A DNA stretch of 64,000 bases from Candidatus Thiocaldithrix dubininis (GCA_029972135.1 CP124755.1:2287991-2351990); one strand, 5' to 3'; counted from the first letter of the stretch, positions 46,025 to 57,384 are shown. A program made the numbers and translations. Notes: a model not told the origin generated them from the sequence alone.

Positions 46025-46664
46025 AACGTTGTACTGCTTTAAACGCACCATCTAGCGTCTGCCATGTATTTACAAAATGACAGAATAAGTCAGCGGTTTT
46101 TTCCGCGTCATATACGGCTGAATGCGCCGATTCACCATCCCAGCCCATACCTGCCGCTTGTGCTAAGCGGGCTAATACAGTTTGCCCATACATGACTGCA
46201 CCCAGTGTTACCGTGTCTAAGGTGCTAAACGGGTGAAATGGGTTACGAGCGGCTTTGATGCGATTAGCACCCGCGTGCACAAAGTTCAAATCAAAAGGTG
46301 CATTATGCCCAACCAAAATTGCCCGATTACAGCGGTTGATTTTGACTTCACGTCGTACTACGCGGAAAAATTCTTCTAAGGCTTTGTCTTCCGGTACAGC
46401 TAAACGCAAGGGGCTAAACGGTTTGATACCGTTCACTTCTAATGATTTCGGATCCATATTGGCATTGGGAAACGGTTCTATATGCCAATTAAAGGTTCTA
46501 TAACGTGACAACTCCCCTTTTTCGTCAATGCGCAAGATAACCGCTGCTAATTCCAGCAGTGCATCGCGGCGGCAGTCAAACCCGCCTGTTTCTACATCCA
46601 CCACCACAGGCAAGAACCCACGGAAGCGTCCAGCAATAGGTATTATTTCGATTTCATCAGTCAT
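46023..46664 (-). CDS. rnt: Ribonuclease T (DEDDh 3'-5' exonuclease)
   Basis: ExoI is V-V-D-V-E-T-G-G-F, ExoII is L-V-G-H-N-A-P-F-D-L-N-F, and ExoIII is H-S-A-V-Y-D-A-E-K-T-A, giving the DEDDh set. L-E-V-N-G-I-K-P-F-S-P-L and T-L-D-T-V-T-L-G-A are RNase T hallmarks. It trims the 3' ends of tRNA and other stable RNAs in the cytosol. The length is 213, as expected. Confidence 0.94.
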   Translation of the reverse strand: MTDEIEIIPIAGRFRGFLPVVVDVETGGFDCRRDALLELAAVILRIDEKGELSRYRTFNWHIEPFPNANMDPKSLEVNGIKPFSPLRLAVPEDKALEEFFRVVRREVKINRCNRAILVGHNAPFDLNFVHAGANRIKAARNPFHPFSTLDTVTLGAVMYGQTVLARLAQAAGMGWDGESAHSAVYDAEKTADLFCHFVNTWQTLDGAFKAVQR

Positions 46665-46872
46665 GCAGGAAGCTTAGCTGAACTGGTAGCAAATAAATAG
46701 GCAATCTGCAAAAAAACATTTAACCAATATAAGATATTGATAATATAATTTTTTTATTTAGATATGTAAAATTAACTTTGAAGGCATTAATAATTATGCT
46801 AATGTCGCGCCCGGAGTAGGATAATAGCAGTAAAAACAAGACCGATTTCTAACCGCTACCAAGAGAGGAAAT

Positions 46873-49530
46873 ATGAATAATCAAATGCAAGATATTGATA
46901 TTCAAGAAACTGAAGAATGGATTGAATCCCTAGAGGCAGTCCTTGAAGAGGAAGGTGTAGAACGTGCACACTTCATTTTAGAAAAGCTAATTGAAGCGGC
47001 TCGACAAAATGGCGCTAATCTGCCCTATTCTGCTAATACTGCTTATATCAATACAATCCCAGCCCACTTAGAACATCATACCCCCGGCAATCGTACGATT
47101 GAGTCACGCCTACGCTCTTATATTCGTTGGAATGCAGCGGCTATGGTAGTGCGTGCCAACTTAAAAAGTTCTGAATTAGGCGGGCATATTGCGACGTTTG
47201 CATCAGCCGCAACCCTGTATGATGTGGGCTTTAACCACTTCTGGCATGCACCGTCCCCCCAACACGGCGGCGATTTGCTGTACATCCAAGGTCATGCCGC
47301 CCCCGGTATTTATTCTCGCTCTTTCATGGAAGGGCGTTTAAAAGAAGATGATTTAGATAAATTCCGCCAAGAAGTGGATGGTGGCGGCTTGTCGTCTTAT
47401 CCGCATCCTTGGTTAATGCCGGATTATTGGCAATTTCCAACCGTATCAATGGGCTTGGGACCGATTAAGTCCATTTACCAAGCGCGTTTCATGAAATATC
47501 TGCAAGATCGCAAATTAGCTGAAACGGCGAATCGTAAAGTCTGGGCTTTCGTGGGTGACGGTGAAACCGATGAGCCGGAAACCTTAGGCGCGATTGGCTT
47601 AGCTGGACGCGAAAAATTAGATAATCTGATTTGGGTAATTAACTGTAACTTACAACGTTTAGACGGTCCCGTACGTGGTAACGGCAAAATCGTCCAAGAA
47701 TTAGAAGCCGAATTCCGTGGCGCAGGCTGGAATGTCATTAAAGTATTATGGGGTTCGTATTGGGATCCCTTACTGGCAATGGATGCGGATGGTTTGCTGA
47801 AAAAACGCATGATGGAAGCGGTCGATGGCGAATATCAAAACTATAAAGCCAAAGACGGTAAATTTGTGCGGGATCATTTCTTTGGCAAATACCCTGAATT
47901 AAAAGAGCGTGTTGCTAATATGAGCGACGCGGATATTTGGCGTTTAAATCGCGGCGGTCACGATCCGCATAAAGTCTACGCAGCTTATTATGCAGCAACG
48001 CATCATGAAGGTCAGCCTACCGTTATCTTAGCGCATACCGTCAAAGGTTACGGTATGGGTTCAGCAGGCGAAGGTCAAAACCGCACGCACTCGCAGAAGA
48101 AAATGAGCCCAGAAGAACTGGTAGCTTATAAAAACCGCTTCAATATTCCATTAAGCGATGCAGATGCAGCGGCTGCTAAATACTTCTACCCGGGTGCGGA
48201 TAGCGAAGAAATTAAATACCTATTAGAACATCGCAAAGCCTTAGGTGGTTTCTTGCCGCAACGTCCTAGTCACGCTGCACCGCTTAAAGTGCCAGAGCTA
48301 AGCTATTTCCAATCCTTGTTAGAAAGTACCGGCGACCGCGAAATGTCGACTACGATGGTGTTCGTGCGCCTGTTAACCTTGCTAACGCGTGATAAAAATG
48401 TTGGCAAACATATCGTACCGATTGTGCCAGATGAGGCACGTACCTTTGGTATGGAAGGCATGTTCCGTCAATTAGGCATTTACTCGTCTGTGGGTCAGTT
48501 GTATGAACCGCAAGATAAAGATCAGGTGATGTTCTACAAAGAGGACAAAACCGGCCAAATCTTAGAAGAAGGTATTACCGAAGCGGGCGCATTCTCTTCA
48601 TGGATTGCAGCAGGCACAGCTTATAGCACGCACGGCGTGAACATGGTGCCTTTCTACATTTACTATTCCATGTTTGGTTTCCAACGCATTGGTGACTTAG
48701 CATGGGCAGCGGGTGATTGCCGGACACGCGGTTTCTTAATTGGCGGTACAGCCGGGCGCACCACCTTAGCGGGCGAAGGCTTACAGCACCAAGACGGTCA
48801 CGGTATGGTACAAGCCAGCTTGATTCCCAACTGTGTGTCTTATGACCCGACCTTCTCATATGAAATGGCAGTGATTATCCAAAATGGCTTGAAACGGATG
48901 TATCAAGATCAAGAGGATATTTACTATTACATTACCGCCATGAATGAGAACTACCTACATCCAGCTATGCCTGCGGGTGTAGAAGATGGCATTCTTAAAG
49001 GGATGTATTTACTGAGTGGCGGCGGTAAAAAACGCAAGAAAGTACAGTTATTAGGCTCTGGTTCTATCTTACGCGAAGTAATTGCAGCAGCCGAATTGCT
49101 CGATAGCGATTGGGGCGTAGATGCGAATATTTGGAGTGTTACCAGCTTTAATGAATTAGCACGCGAAGCACAAGACATCGAACGCTGGAATATGCTACAT
49201 CCTTTAGAAGCGGCTAAAACCCCTTATATTAGCCAATTACTTAAAGGACAACGTGGCCCGGCTATTGCAGCCACCGATTATATTCGTGCTTACCCTAACC
49301 AAGTTCGCCAATGGATACCGATGGCTTATAGCGTATTAGGCACTGATGGTTTTGGACGTAGCGATACGCGGGCGCAATTGCGTAAACATTTTGAAGTAGA
49401 CCGTTATTACATTGTGATTGCGGCTCTGAAAGCCTTAGTGGATGAGAAATCCTTTGCGGCTGGCGATTTAGCCAAAGCAATGGAGAAATACAATATTAAT
49501 CCAGACAAACTTAATCCACGTTTGGCATAA
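46873..49530 (+). CDS. aceE: Pyruvate dehydrogenase E1 component AceE (homodimeric type)
   Basis: The ThDP-binding motif [10 protein letters not shown] ... [11 protein letters not shown] is clear. [20 protein letters not shown] and [15 protein letters not shown] are conserved in E1p. It decarboxylates pyruvate and acetylates the E2 lipoyl group. The length (885) matches E. coli (887). First gene of aceE-aceF-lpdA; the 200-base AT-rich upstream gap holds no recognised PdhR box. Confidence 0.97.
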   Translation: MNNQMQDIDIQETEEWIESLEAVLEEEGVERAHFILEKLIEAARQNGANLPYSANTAYINTIPAHLEHHTPGNRTIESRLRSYIRWNAAAMVVRANLKSSELGGHIATFASAATLYDVGFNHFWHAPSPQHGGDLLYIQGHAAPGIYSRSFMEGRLKEDDLDKFRQEVDGGGLSSYPHPWLMPDYWQFPTVSMGLGPIKSIYQARFMKYLQDRKLAETANRKVWAFVGDGETDEPETLGAIGLAGREKLDNLIWVINCNLQRLDGPVRGNGKIVQELEAEFRGAGWNVIKVLWGSYWDPLLAMDADGLLKKRMMEAVDGEYQNYKAKDGKFVRDHFFGKYPELKERVANMSDADIWRLNRGGHDPHKVYAAYYAATHHEGQPTVILAHTVKGYGMGSAGEGQNRTHSQKKMSPEELVAYKNRFNIPLSDADAAAAKYFYPGADSEEIKYLLEHRKALGGFLPQRPSHAAPLKVPELSYFQSLLESTGDREMSTTMVFVRLLTLLTRDKNVGKHIVPIVPDEARTFGMEGMFRQLGIYSSVGQLYEPQDKDQVMFYKEDKTGQILEEGITEAGAFSSWIAAGTAYSTHGVNMVPFYIYYSMFGFQRIGDLAWAAGDCRTRGFLIGGTAGRTTLAGEGLQHQDGHGMVQASLIPNCVSYDPTFSYEMAVIIQNGLKRMYQDQEDIYYYITAMNENYLHPAMPAGVEDGILKGMYLLSGGGKKRKKVQLLGSGSILREVIAAAELLDSDWGVDANIWSVTSFNELAREAQDIERWNMLHPLEAAKTPYISQLLKGQRGPAIAATDYIRAYPNQVRQWIPMAYSVLGTDGFGRSDTRAQLRKHFEVDRYYIVIAALKALVDEKSFAAGDLAKAMEKYNINPDKLNPRLA

Positions 49531-49541
49531 GGAGGCATGTT

Positions 49542-50876
49542 ATGGCAATCCAAGAAATCCATGTGCCAGATATTGGCAGTTTTAAAGATGTAGAAGTTAT
49601 CGAGGTTTTAGTTAACGTTGGCGATAGCGTCTCCGTCGAAGGCTCATTAATTACCATTGAATCGGATAAAGCTTCAATGGAAATTCCCTCACCTGTCGCA
49701 GGCACAGTAACCGAACTCAAAATTAAAGTCGGTGATCGTGTATCCGAAGGCAGTTTAATTTTATTAATGGATGTTGCTGCCGCAGGTGATACACCCCCTG
49801 CACCTAAAGCAGAAGCTGCACCACCGACTGTCGCCCCTGCACCAGTCGCTACGCCTAGCCCAGCACCGGTAACGCCGCCCGCAGCGCGCCCACAACCTGT
49901 GACTTCGCCAACGGCCGGTTTAGCTACCGATATGAGCAAAGTCGACTTTTCTAAAGCTTATGCAACACCCTCCGTACGTAAGTTTGCACGCGAATTAGGT
50001 GTTGATTTAAACAAAGTCACTGGCACAGGGCGTAAAGGTCGTATTTTACAAGAAGACGTTAAAACTTATGTGAAAGAAGTCATGAGTTTTGGCGCAGTTG
50101 GTGGTAAAGGGCTTGTTGCACCTGCCAGCGGCAATGTCTTGGGTGTCGCGCCTATGCCAGACATCGACTTCAGTCAATGGGGTTCAGTGGAAACTATTCC
50201 GCTCTCCCGCATTAATAAACTCACCGGCGAATTCTTACATCGGAACTGGGTACACATTCCCCACGTTACGCAATTTGACCAAGCCGATATTACGGACTTA
50301 GAAGCCTTCCGTAAGCAATTAAACGAAGAAAATACTAAATCAGGCGTTAAAATTACGCCGTTAGTCTTCATTATGAAAGCCGTAGTTGCGGGTTTAAAAG
50401 CTTATCCACGCTTCAATTCGTCGTTAGATCCCAAAGGCGAAAACTTAATTCGCAAGCATTATTACCATATTGGGGTCGCCGTTGACACACCTGATGGTTT
50501 AGTCGTACCGGTGATTCGCGATGTTGATAAAAAATCCATAATGGATTTGTCACTGGAATTAAAAGAATTATCGGCGAAAGCGCGTGATAAGAAATTGAAA
50601 CCTGCCGATATGCAAGGCGGTTGCTTCTCGATTTCGAGCTTAGGCGGTATTGGTGGCACAAAATTCACACCGATTGTCAATGCGCCAGAAGTAGCGATTT
50701 TAGGTGTGTCTAAATCCGATATTCAGCCAATTTGGAACGGTAAAGAATTTGCGCCGCGCTTAATGCTACCGCTGTCACTGTCTTATGATCACCGTGTCAT
50801 TGATGGTGCAGATGGCGCACGCTTTACTACCTACTTAAGCAAAATGTTAGGCGATATTCGGAGACTGTTAGTATGA
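49542..50876 (+). CDS. aceF: Pyruvate dehydrogenase E2, dihydrolipoyl acetyltransferase AceF with one lipoyl domain
   Basis: A lipoyl domain (residues 1-80) has the lipoylated Lys in [10 protein letters not shown]. An Ala/Pro linker and E1/E3-binding domain ([15 protein letters not shown]) follow. The catalytic domain ends with [17 protein letters not shown] stands before the start. E. coli AceF has three lipoyl domains; this protein has one, and the partner Lpd has another. Overlaps lpdA by 4 bases (ATGA). Confidence 0.96.
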   Translation: MAIQEIHVPDIGSFKDVEVIEVLVNVGDSVSVEGSLITIESDKASMEIPSPVAGTVTELKIKVGDRVSEGSLILLMDVAAAGDTPPAPKAEAAPPTVAPAPVATPSPAPVTPPAARPQPVTSPTAGLATDMSKVDFSKAYATPSVRKFARELGVDLNKVTGTGRKGRILQEDVKTYVKEVMSFGAVGGKGLVAPASGNVLGVAPMPDIDFSQWGSVETIPLSRINKLTGEFLHRNWVHIPHVTQFDQADITDLEAFRKQLNEENTKSGVKITPLVFIMKAVVAGLKAYPRFNSSLDPKGENLIRKHYYHIGVAVDTPDGLVVPVIRDVDKKSIMDLSLELKELSAKARDKKLKPADMQGGCFSISSLGGIGGTKFTPIVNAPEVAILGVSKSDIQPIWNGKEFAPRLMLPLSLSYDHRVIDGADGARFTTYLSKMLGDIRRLLV

Positions 50877-52624
50877 GCACTCTAATTGAAGTCAAAGTAC
50901 CGGATATTGGCAATTTCAAAAATGTTGAAATCATTGAAGTGCTAGTCGATGTCGGTTTTCAAATTGAACCGGAAGAATCGTTGATTACCATTGAATCCGA
51001 TAAGGCTTCTATGGAGATTCCTAGCCCCATCGCGGGTACAGTTAAACAACTTTTAGTTAAAGTCGGTGACCGTGTTTCGGAAGGTTCAGCGATTTTAATG
51101 CTAGAAGTCAATGAAAATAAAACTAAAAATTCAGAAGTAGCACCAGCGACTGCTCCTGTAGCAGTTCCTGAAAGCGTAACTGCGCCGCAAGCATCCAGTT
51201 TTAATGGCACGGCGGATTTAGAAACTGAAGTTCTGGTATTAGGTTCAGGCCCGGGCGGTTATACCGCTGCATTCCGTGCGGCTGACTTGGGTAAAAAAGT
51301 CGTATTAATCGAACGTTACGCTAATATTGGCGGCGTTTGCTTAAACGTCGGCTGTATTCCGTCCAAGGCATTATTACACACAGCGGAAATCATTAATGAA
51401 GCCCAAGAGTTTGCCAAACACGGTGTGAAATTCGGTACTCCCGAAATCGACATCAATGCAATTCGTGAACATAAAGATAGCATTATTGGCAAATTGACCA
51501 CTGGCTTAAAAGGTCTAGCTAAGCAGCGCAAAGTGCAGATTTTGCAAGGTTACGGGCGCTTTAGTTCCGCCAACACCATTGAAGTGGAAATGGCAGATGG
51601 CAGTAAGCAAACGGTTAAATTTGCCAGCTGCATTATTGCCGCCGGTTCAAGTGTGACTAAACTGCCGTTTATTCCTTGGCATGACCCACGCGTCATGGAT
51701 TCGACCGATGCCTTGAACTTGCCCGAAATTCCAAAACGTATGTTAGTCGTCGGCGGCGGTATTATCGGTCTAGAAATGGCGACCGTGTATAACGCACTAG
51801 GCGCAAGCATTACTGTAGTTGAATTGTCACCCGGCTTAATTCCCGGTGCGGATCGTGACATTGTTAAGCCCTTACATAACCGCATTAAAGGCTTATACGA
51901 AAACATTTATCTAAATACCAAAGTCACCGCCATTGAACCGACAGACGAAGGGTTAGTCTGCCGCTTTGAAGGCAAAGATGCGCCCGAACAAGATACCTTT
52001 GACCACGTATTAATAGCGATTGGGCGTAGTCCTAACGGCAAGCTTATTGATGCTGCCAAAGCGGGTGTATTTGTGGACAGCTATGGTTTTATTCCGGTTG
52101 ATAAACAAATGCGTACCAATGTCCCGCATATTTTTGCGATTGGTGACATTGTGGGGCAACCCATGTTGGCACATAAAGCCACACATGAAGGTAAAGTCGC
52201 CGCAGAAGTGATCGCCGGACATAAAGCTTATTTTGATGCTAAAACCATTCCATCGGTTGCGTATACCGATCCCGAAATCGCGTGGATGGGCAAAACCGAA
52301 GAACAGTGTAAAGTCGAAGGCATTGCTTACAGTAAGGGCGTCTTCCCCTGGGCAGCCAGTGGGCGCGCATTATCGCTAGATCGTTCCGAAGGTATGACCA
52401 AGGTTCTATTTAATAAAGAAAATGGGCAAATCATCGGCGCAGGCATTGTCGGGGTTAAAGCCGGTGAATTGATTGCTGAAGCGGTATTAGCTTTAGAAAT
52501 GGGCGCAGATGCTCATGATATTGGCTTAACCATTCACCCACACCCGACTTTATCCGAAACGCTTAACTTTGCGGCGGAAGTAGCAGAAGGTACGTGTACC
52601 GATATTTACGCCCCTAAAAAGTAA
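50873..52624 (+). CDS. lpdA: Dihydrolipoyl dehydrogenase (E3) with N-terminal lipoyl domain
   Basis: A lipoyl domain (about 1-80, Lys in E-S-D-K-A-S-M-E) precedes a normal E3. FAD motif [10 protein letters not shown], redox disulfide [16 protein letters not shown] motif [10 protein letters not shown] and catalytic H-P-H-P-T-L-S-E are present. It reoxidises dihydrolipoyl groups and makes NADH. A lipoyl-E3 of this kind is found in Neisseria and some other proteobacteria; it is 583 residues long. Confidence 0.96.
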   Translation: MSTLIEVKVPDIGNFKNVEIIEVLVDVGFQIEPEESLITIESDKASMEIPSPIAGTVKQLLVKVGDRVSEGSAILMLEVNENKTKNSEVAPATAPVAVPESVTAPQASSFNGTADLETEVLVLGSGPGGYTAAFRAADLGKKVVLIERYANIGGVCLNVGCIPSKALLHTAEIINEAQEFAKHGVKFGTPEIDINAIREHKDSIIGKLTTGLKGLAKQRKVQILQGYGRFSSANTIEVEMADGSKQTVKFASCIIAAGSSVTKLPFIPWHDPRVMDSTDALNLPEIPKRMLVVGGGIIGLEMATVYNALGASITVVELSPGLIPGADRDIVKPLHNRIKGLYENIYLNTKVTAIEPTDEGLVCRFEGKDAPEQDTFDHVLIAIGRSPNGKLIDAAKAGVFVDSYGFIPVDKQMRTNVPHIFAIGDIVGQPMLAHKATHEGKVAAEVIAGHKAYFDAKTIPSVAYTDPEIAWMGKTEEQCKVEGIAYSKGVFPWAASGRALSLDRSEGMTKVLFNKENGQIIGAGIVGVKAGELIAEAVLALEMGADAHDIGLTIHPHPTLSETLNFAAEVAEGTCTDIYAPKK

Positions 52625-52671
52625 ACAATCTCCTTTTCACACTACTCACCTCCTCAGTGAGAAACCGGTCG

Positions 52672-52705
52672 GCGGCTTGCTTGAACAACAAGCCGCTATT
52701 TTTTT
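52672..52705 (+). terminator. Intrinsic terminator after lpdA
   Basis: GCGGCTTG and CAAGCCGC pair around a 9-base loop and are followed by TATTTTTTT. The remaining roughly 200 bases before lemA show no further feature. Confidence 0.92.
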
Positions 52706-52909
52706 GCCTATAAAACAAAATACTTAAAATACGAACTTACATAGTTTATGCAGGGTTATTTTTACCCATCTACTAAACGTTATAGATTCAAAGTCAACTT
52801 AATGCTTGGTGTTTTAAATTGCCCATTATTCAAACATATGCAGCGTCAACACCGATCTATACTGTTTATTAAGTAGAAGTGTCAATAATCAAAACAGGAG
52901 TAAGCTCCC

Positions 52910-53533
52910 ATGTATAAACGCCTTATTAGCCTTTTTACCTTTTTATTACTGCTGAGCGGTTTATCCGGTTGTGGCTATAACAGCTTGCAATCAGAAGACG
53001 AAGCAGTCAAAGCGGCTTGGTCAGAGGTCGTCAACCAATATCAACGTCGTGCTGACTTAGTACCCAACTTGGTTAAAACCGTGCAAGGCTATGCTAATCA
53101 AGAAAAAACTGTCTTAACCGAGGTTACGCAAGCACGTGCCAGCGTGGGAAAAATACAAGTTACACCGGATATGGTAAACGACCCCGCCGCCATGCAGAAA
53201 TATAATGAAGCGCAAGGACAATTAACCAATGCGTTATCACGCTTATTAGTGGTGTCTGAAAATTACCCTAACTTAAAATCTGACGCTTTATTCCGAGATT
53301 TAACCGCGCAATTAGAAGGCACTGAAAATCGTATCACCGTAGCACGCAATCGTTATATTGAAGCAGTGCAAACCTTCAATACCACAGCACGTCAATTCCC
53401 AACCAATATCACCGCCAAAATCTTTGGTATGAAACCTAAACCTAATTTCACTGTTGAAGACGAAGCGGCTATTTCTAAAGCGCCTCAAGTTAATTTTGAT
53501 AATCAACCAACACCCGCTCCCGCAGGTCGTTAA
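52910..53533 (+). CDS. lemA: LemA-family lipoprotein
   Basis: The signal sequence ends in a lipobox L-S-G-C, giving a lipid-anchored protein. The LemA core (W-S-E-V-V-N-Q-Y-Q-R-R-A-D-L-V-P-N-L-V and L-S-R-L-L-V-V-S-E-N-Y-P-N-L-K-S) is a four-helix bundle. The C-terminal tail is Pro-rich. It is the first gene of a LemA-TPM-TPM cluster, a pairing seen in many bacteria and suspected of envelope protein quality control. Confidence 0.92.
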   Translation: MYKRLISLFTFLLLLSGLSGCGYNSLQSEDEAVKAAWSEVVNQYQRRADLVPNLVKTVQGYANQEKTVLTEVTQARASVGKIQVTPDMVNDPAAMQKYNEAQGQLTNALSRLLVVSENYPNLKSDALFRDLTAQLEGTENRITVARNRYIEAVQTFNTTARQFPTNITAKIFGMKPKPNFTVEDEAAISKAPQVNFDNQPTPAPAGR

Positions 53534-53535
53534 TT

Positions 53536-54543
53536 ATGAAACATGGGTTAAACCCGGTTAACTATTGCCTACGCTGGTTGAGTTTAGCGTTATTCGTGCT
53601 GGGTTTAGGCATTAGCCTACCCACACTGGCAGCAACCGCTAGTTCAGAAATTCAACCCTTGAATAGCGGTCTCTTTCCAAGTGCCCCCCAGACAACCAGC
53701 ACCAGCGCTAGCTCTACTAATAGTGGCGATAGTAAAAGCAATTATGGCGTTATTCCTTTACCACCGCTCAATACACCGGTTATTGATACCAGCAATACCT
53801 TGTCGCCTGCGGATGTTCAACAATTAGATCAGCAAGTACTCGCTATTCATAAAGCAGGACGAGCACAAATTGGCATTGTCATTGTGCCAACTACCGGCAA
53901 TGAAAGCGTCTTTGATTATGCCTTACGCGTATCTAAACAATGGCGACTGGGTGATGTTAAACGCGACGATGGTTTAGTAATCGTCGTGGCGGTACAAGAT
54001 CGCAAAATCCAAATCCTCACGGGTTATGGTTTAGAGGGCGTATTACCCGATGTGGTGTTAAGTCGTATTATTCGCGATTCAATGACCCCATTATTTCGCA
54101 CGGGCCATTATGCAGAAGGTTTAAAAGTTGGCTTAACGCAGATTGATGATATTTTGCAAATGGATCCGGCAATTGCGCAACAACAAGCGCGTGACTTACA
54201 AAATCAAGCCAATGAAACACCCCGTGATTCTATTAGCAATATGCTGGGCGTATTGATTGGTTTATTGGTCATTGGGCAATTATTGCGCTTAGTGTTTGGG
54301 CGCTTCTTATCATCATTGGCTATTGGTGGCGTGGGAATCGGGATTGCCCTTTTTTCGGGAATTGGCATTGTCGCTGCAATTGGGATCGGTATTATTTTAT
54401 TTGTACTAATGATCGTCGGCATTACACCGTTTTTGGGTGGTTTTGGGGGCGGTGGCGGCTTTGGCGGCGGCGGTTTTGGCACAGGTGGCTATAGCGGTGG
54501 TGGTGGTGGCTTTGGTGGTGGTGGAGCATCAGGATCATGGTAA
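53536..54543 (+). CDS. TPM-domain membrane protein (YgcG/COG1512 type) with glycine-rich tail
   Basis: A signal sequence of about 35 residues is followed by a Ser/Thr-rich stretch. The TPM domain begins V-I-D-T-S-N-T-L-S-P-A-D-V and contains Q-I-G-I-V-I-V-P-T-T. W-R-L-G-D-V-K-R-D-D-G-L-V-I-V-V-A-V and G-Y-G-L-E-G-V-L-P-D follow. Two membrane segments (about residues 230-295) and a Gly/Phe-rich tail close the protein. It starts 2 bases after lemA. Confidence 0.9.
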   Translation: MKHGLNPVNYCLRWLSLALFVLGLGISLPTLAATASSEIQPLNSGLFPSAPQTTSTSASSTNSGDSKSNYGVIPLPPLNTPVIDTSNTLSPADVQQLDQQVLAIHKAGRAQIGIVIVPTTGNESVFDYALRVSKQWRLGDVKRDDGLVIVVAVQDRKIQILTGYGLEGVLPDVVLSRIIRDSMTPLFRTGHYAEGLKVGLTQIDDILQMDPAIAQQQARDLQNQANETPRDSISNMLGVLIGLLVIGQLLRLVFGRFLSSLAIGGVGIGIALFSGIGIVAAIGIGIILFVLMIVGITPFLGGFGGGGGFGGGGFGTGGYSGGGGGFGGGGASGSW

Positions 54544-55067
54544 AAGTAGCGTTACAAGCAACAACGCAACCCAGTTTTAAACGTTGGTTGAAACACGCCT
54601 GTTATTTCCCGTGGATAACTTGGCGTTACTTTAACCAAGATGCACAAACGCAAATTGAGTTAGCCGTAGAACGGGCAGAACTTACCCAACCCGGTGAGAT
54701 TCAAGTCATTATTGAGGGCAGCTTGCCACTGTTAAGCGCTTATCATCAAGATACACCACAACGGGCGCTTAGCCTATTTGGTGAATACAATGTTTGGGAT
54801 ACCGCTTATAATTCCGGTATTCTGTTGTATATCAATTTATGCGCGCATCGGGTGGAATTACTCGCTGACCGAGGAATCGATGAATTTGTTGATCACAGTC
54901 ATTGGAAAGCCATTTGCGATACAGTAAGTCAAAGTATTGATACGCCGCAACGAGTGGCAGGTGTGGTACAGGGTATTAATGAGATTGGGCAGACCCTGCA
55001 TGCTTTCTATAAAGCACAAGTGCAAGATCCCGGCAATGAACTAACCAATAAACCCGTCTTAATTTAG
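54537..55067 (+). CDS. Second TPM-domain protein, cytosolic-type
   Basis: No signal peptide is seen. The TPM core appears as I-E-L-A-V-E-R-A-E-L-T-Q-P-G-E-I-Q-V-I-I-E-G and N-S-G-I-L-L-Y-I-N-L-C-A-H-R-V-E-L-L-A-D-R-G-I, with H-W-K-A-I near the end. The start overlaps the preceding TPM gene by 7 bases, so translation is coupled. The stop lies inside the terminator stem. The molecular role of these paired TPM proteins is not established. Confidence 0.88.
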   Translation: MVKVALQATTQPSFKRWLKHACYFPWITWRYFNQDAQTQIELAVERAELTQPGEIQVIIEGSLPLLSAYHQDTPQRALSLFGEYNVWDTAYNSGILLYINLCAHRVELLADRGIDEFVDHSHWKAICDTVSQSIDTPQRVAGVVQGINEIGQTLHAFYKAQVQDPGNELTNKPVLI

Positions 55068-55076
55068 ACGGGTTTT
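55050..55076 (+). terminator. Intrinsic terminator after the LemA-TPM cluster
   Basis: AAACCCGTCT and AGACGGGTTT pair around TAATTT, followed by TTTT. Confidence 0.92.
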
Positions 55077-55088
55077 TTAGCTTATTGC

Positions 55089-55841
55089 TTAACGAGCGTT
55101 GGGAATCGTGCAAACGTCATCGGTACAAATACCCGCATTATCATTAGTTGCACTGGGTTGTTTAATAGCACTAGCCGGTAATGGAAAATCGCTGGCGGCT
55201 TGTTTTAAGGCTTCTTGAAAGGTTGCACGAGATTGCGCCCCCGAAACCGTTAAACGATCATTAAAAATAAAAAATGGTACGCCACTAATTCCTAATTCGC
55301 GAGCCATTAATTCATCTTGGCGTACATCCTGTGTGAATTGCCTAGATTCCAACATTGCTTTTACCGTTGGCGCAGGAATACCTAATTTTTTACCAATATC
55401 CTGTAAAACAGCATGATCGCTAATTAATTTTCCTTGCGTCATATAAGCCAAGAATAAGGCTTCTTCCGCTTCATTCGCTAAACCGAAACTTGCCGCTAAA
55501 TGAATTAAACGATGTGCATCAAAGCTATTGGTTGGGCGCGCTTTCTGCCATTGAAAATCAATACCTTCGGTTGTAGCTACTTGCGCAATACGCTTTTGTG
55601 ACTCAATGCTTTGTGCTTCCGTCATACCGTATTTTTTGGCAATTTTTGGCACTAAGCCTTCTTTGAACTCAGGCGATTCACTGGGATTTAATTCAAAACT
55701 ATGCCACACCACATCTAGCTGATAGCCTGCTTGTTGTGCGACATTAAATAAACGACGTTTGCCGATAAAGCAGTAAGGACAGAACACATCTGACCAAATA
55801 TCCACTTTAACTAAATTTTGCGGAGTGGCTACCGTACCCAT
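55089..55841 (-). CDS. DsbA-family thiol-disulfide oxidoreductase, FrnE-like
   Basis: The thioredoxin-fold motif is W-S-D-V-F-C-P-Y-C-F-I-G-K. The helical insertion follows and the cis-Pro loop is I-S-G-V-P-F-F-I-F. The FrnE-like subfamily (about 220-250 residues) is cytosolic, which fits the lack of a signal peptide. The C-terminal tail holds two extra cysteines (G-I-C-T-D-D-V-C-T) that could act as an internal shuttle. The physiological partner is unknown. Confidence 0.85.
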   Translation of the reverse strand: MGTVATPQNLVKVDIWSDVFCPYCFIGKRRLFNVAQQAGYQLDVVWHSFELNPSESPEFKEGLVPKIAKKYGMTEAQSIESQKRIAQVATTEGIDFQWQKARPTNSFDAHRLIHLAASFGLANEAEEALFLAYMTQGKLISDHAVLQDIGKKLGIPAPTVKAMLESRQFTQDVRQDELMARELGISGVPFFIFNDRLTVSGAQSRATFQEALKQAASDFPLPASAIKQPSATNDNAGICTDDVCTIPNAR

Positions 55842-55982
55842 AGCTAAGTCCTTTGATACTATTATGTATAAAGAACATAGTAGTGGTATTGCTAGTGACT
55901 TACTTAATATGCTTACTAGGGTTACGGTAATGCGCCGTAAGCACTAAACCGTGTTTAATGCTCACTAGTGAATAACAACCGT

Positions 55983-56555
55983 TTAGGCTGCTTTTTTGCG
56001 GTAGGCTTTGGCTAAGTTGTCAAATAATAGACGACTCATGCCTGTGATAATTAAGAAGCGTTCCAGTTCTTCCGCTAGCGAAGAAGATTGATAAGATTCT
56101 TGCATCACTAAAGAAGAGAACGCAATCGCTGCATTCAAAGCATCTAGGGCTTTGGCTTGCATTTCTGTTTGACCGGCATAATTTGCCAAAATAATAGGAG
56201 TTAACTCACCTAAAATTAAGCTCATTGCCCCACTCATGAATTCCACTGGCAATTTCACCTTCACATGCACATAACCCACTTTGTAAATGCGCTGGGTATA
56301 TTCTGCATCGAAATTACTGGTAAATAACTCATTTAACCAAGCAACGTGAATGGGTTTCAATTGCGCGGTGCGTCCGTCTAAAAACGCGTTGGCTTTGGGA
56401 ATTTCAGACAAACGCGCATAGAAGGCATCGGTTACGCCGTTTAAATGGGGCTGAATATCACCGTATAATTGATGTAAAATTTGCACTTTTTCATCAGTTA
56501 AACCGGTAAATTGACGCGCATAATTGCACAGGGTTTGCATATCTGCATTAGACAT
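55983..56555 (-). CDS. Protoglobin-domain protein
   Basis: A single globin-coupled-sensor/protoglobin domain of 190 residues. The proximal His lies in K-V-G-Y-V-H-V-K-V-K-L-P-V-E-F-M-S-G-A-M (the signature H-x-x-x-x-L-P-x-x-F-M). No output domain follows; the protein ends with a basic helix. It probably binds O2, NO or CO through haem. Monocistronic between frnE-like and the DoxX gene. Confidence 0.88.
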   Translation of the reverse strand: MSNADMQTLCNYARQFTGLTDEKVQILHQLYGDIQPHLNGVTDAFYARLSEIPKANAFLDGRTAQLKPIHVAWLNELFTSNFDAEYTQRIYKVGYVHVKVKLPVEFMSGAMSLILGELTPIILANYAGQTEMQAKALDALNAAIAFSSLVMQESYQSSSLAEELERFLIITGMSRLLFDNLAKAYRKKAA

Positions 56556-56967
56556 AAATAATAGTCTCCGAACTAAAAGCGATTTTTTTTATAACTATTG
56601 GCTAAAGTTTAGACTAGGGTTGTAAAAATCGAATCGTTAAAACACTCAAACTATTCGTACACACTCTTTATACCCTAGGATACTGCCTTAGGCTTATGCT
56701 GTTGCACAACTAACAATAGGACTAACGGCTAGAAATGAGCAAAATAAAAGCATAAGAAAACTATATATAGCGTAGATTAAGCTATAATTCAAACCTAAAA
56801 GGGCGTTATCTGACTGCAAACTTAATTCATCAATAATATTGATTTACATAGCTTTATTGTATAAATAGCCCTTGTAACAACATTAGAATAACCCGCATCT
56901 ACCTAATTTTATCTACACTCAAAAATTTATAAACCGGCTAACCTGCCATTTTACTCAGGTAGAAATT
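56556..56967. other. AT-rich intergenic region with one inverted repeat
   Basis: No coding frame was recognised in this 412-base gap between divergent genes. The only structure seen is ATCAATA-A-TATTGAT at 56829-56843, a perfect 7-1-7 palindrome about 125 bases before the DoxX start. Confidence 0.6.
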
Positions 56968-57384
56968 ATGTCATTTTTTGCTTCACTCGCACGCTATCAA
57001 CCCCAAGCGCTGGGCTTATTACGCTTAGTATCGGGTTACTTATTCATTATGCATGGCACAACTAAACTGTTCCATGTGCCCTACATAGAAATGTTTGCCA
57101 ATGTACCTACAGGTTCGCTGTTTTGGTTTGCAGGCGTAATAGAACTCGTCGTGGGTGCGTTATTGATTTTGGGTTTATTCACGCGGGTAGCGGCTTTTAT
57201 TGGTTCAGGTGAAATGGCATTTGCTTATTTTATCGGACATGTCTCATCTAATAGTTCGACCGTGCTATTACCCATTTTGAATGGTGGTGAACTTGCCGTT
57301 ATGTGGTGCTTTGTATTTTTATATATGGCAACCGCAGGCGGTGGGGCATTCGCGCTTGATAATGTGCTAAACCGCCAGCCATGA
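56968..57384 (+). CDS. DoxX-family membrane protein
   Basis: Four membrane helices with G-L-L-R-L-V-S-G-Y-L-F-I-M-H-G-T-T-K-L-F, L-F-W-F-A-G-V-I-E-L-V-V-G-A-L-L-I-L-G-L-F-T-R-V-A-A and a C-terminal G-G-G-A-F-A-L-D. This is the YphA/DoxX type of 138 residues. The family is widespread and mostly without a proven function; links to thiosulfate:quinone reductase apply only to one subgroup. The Dyp peroxidase gene follows after 86 bases on the same strand. Confidence 0.9.
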   Translation: MSFFASLARYQPQALGLLRLVSGYLFIMHGTTKLFHVPYIEMFANVPTGSLFWFAGVIELVVGALLILGLFTRVAAFIGSGEMAFAYFIGHVSSNSSTVLLPILNGGELAVMWCFVFLYMATAGGGAFALDNVLNRQP

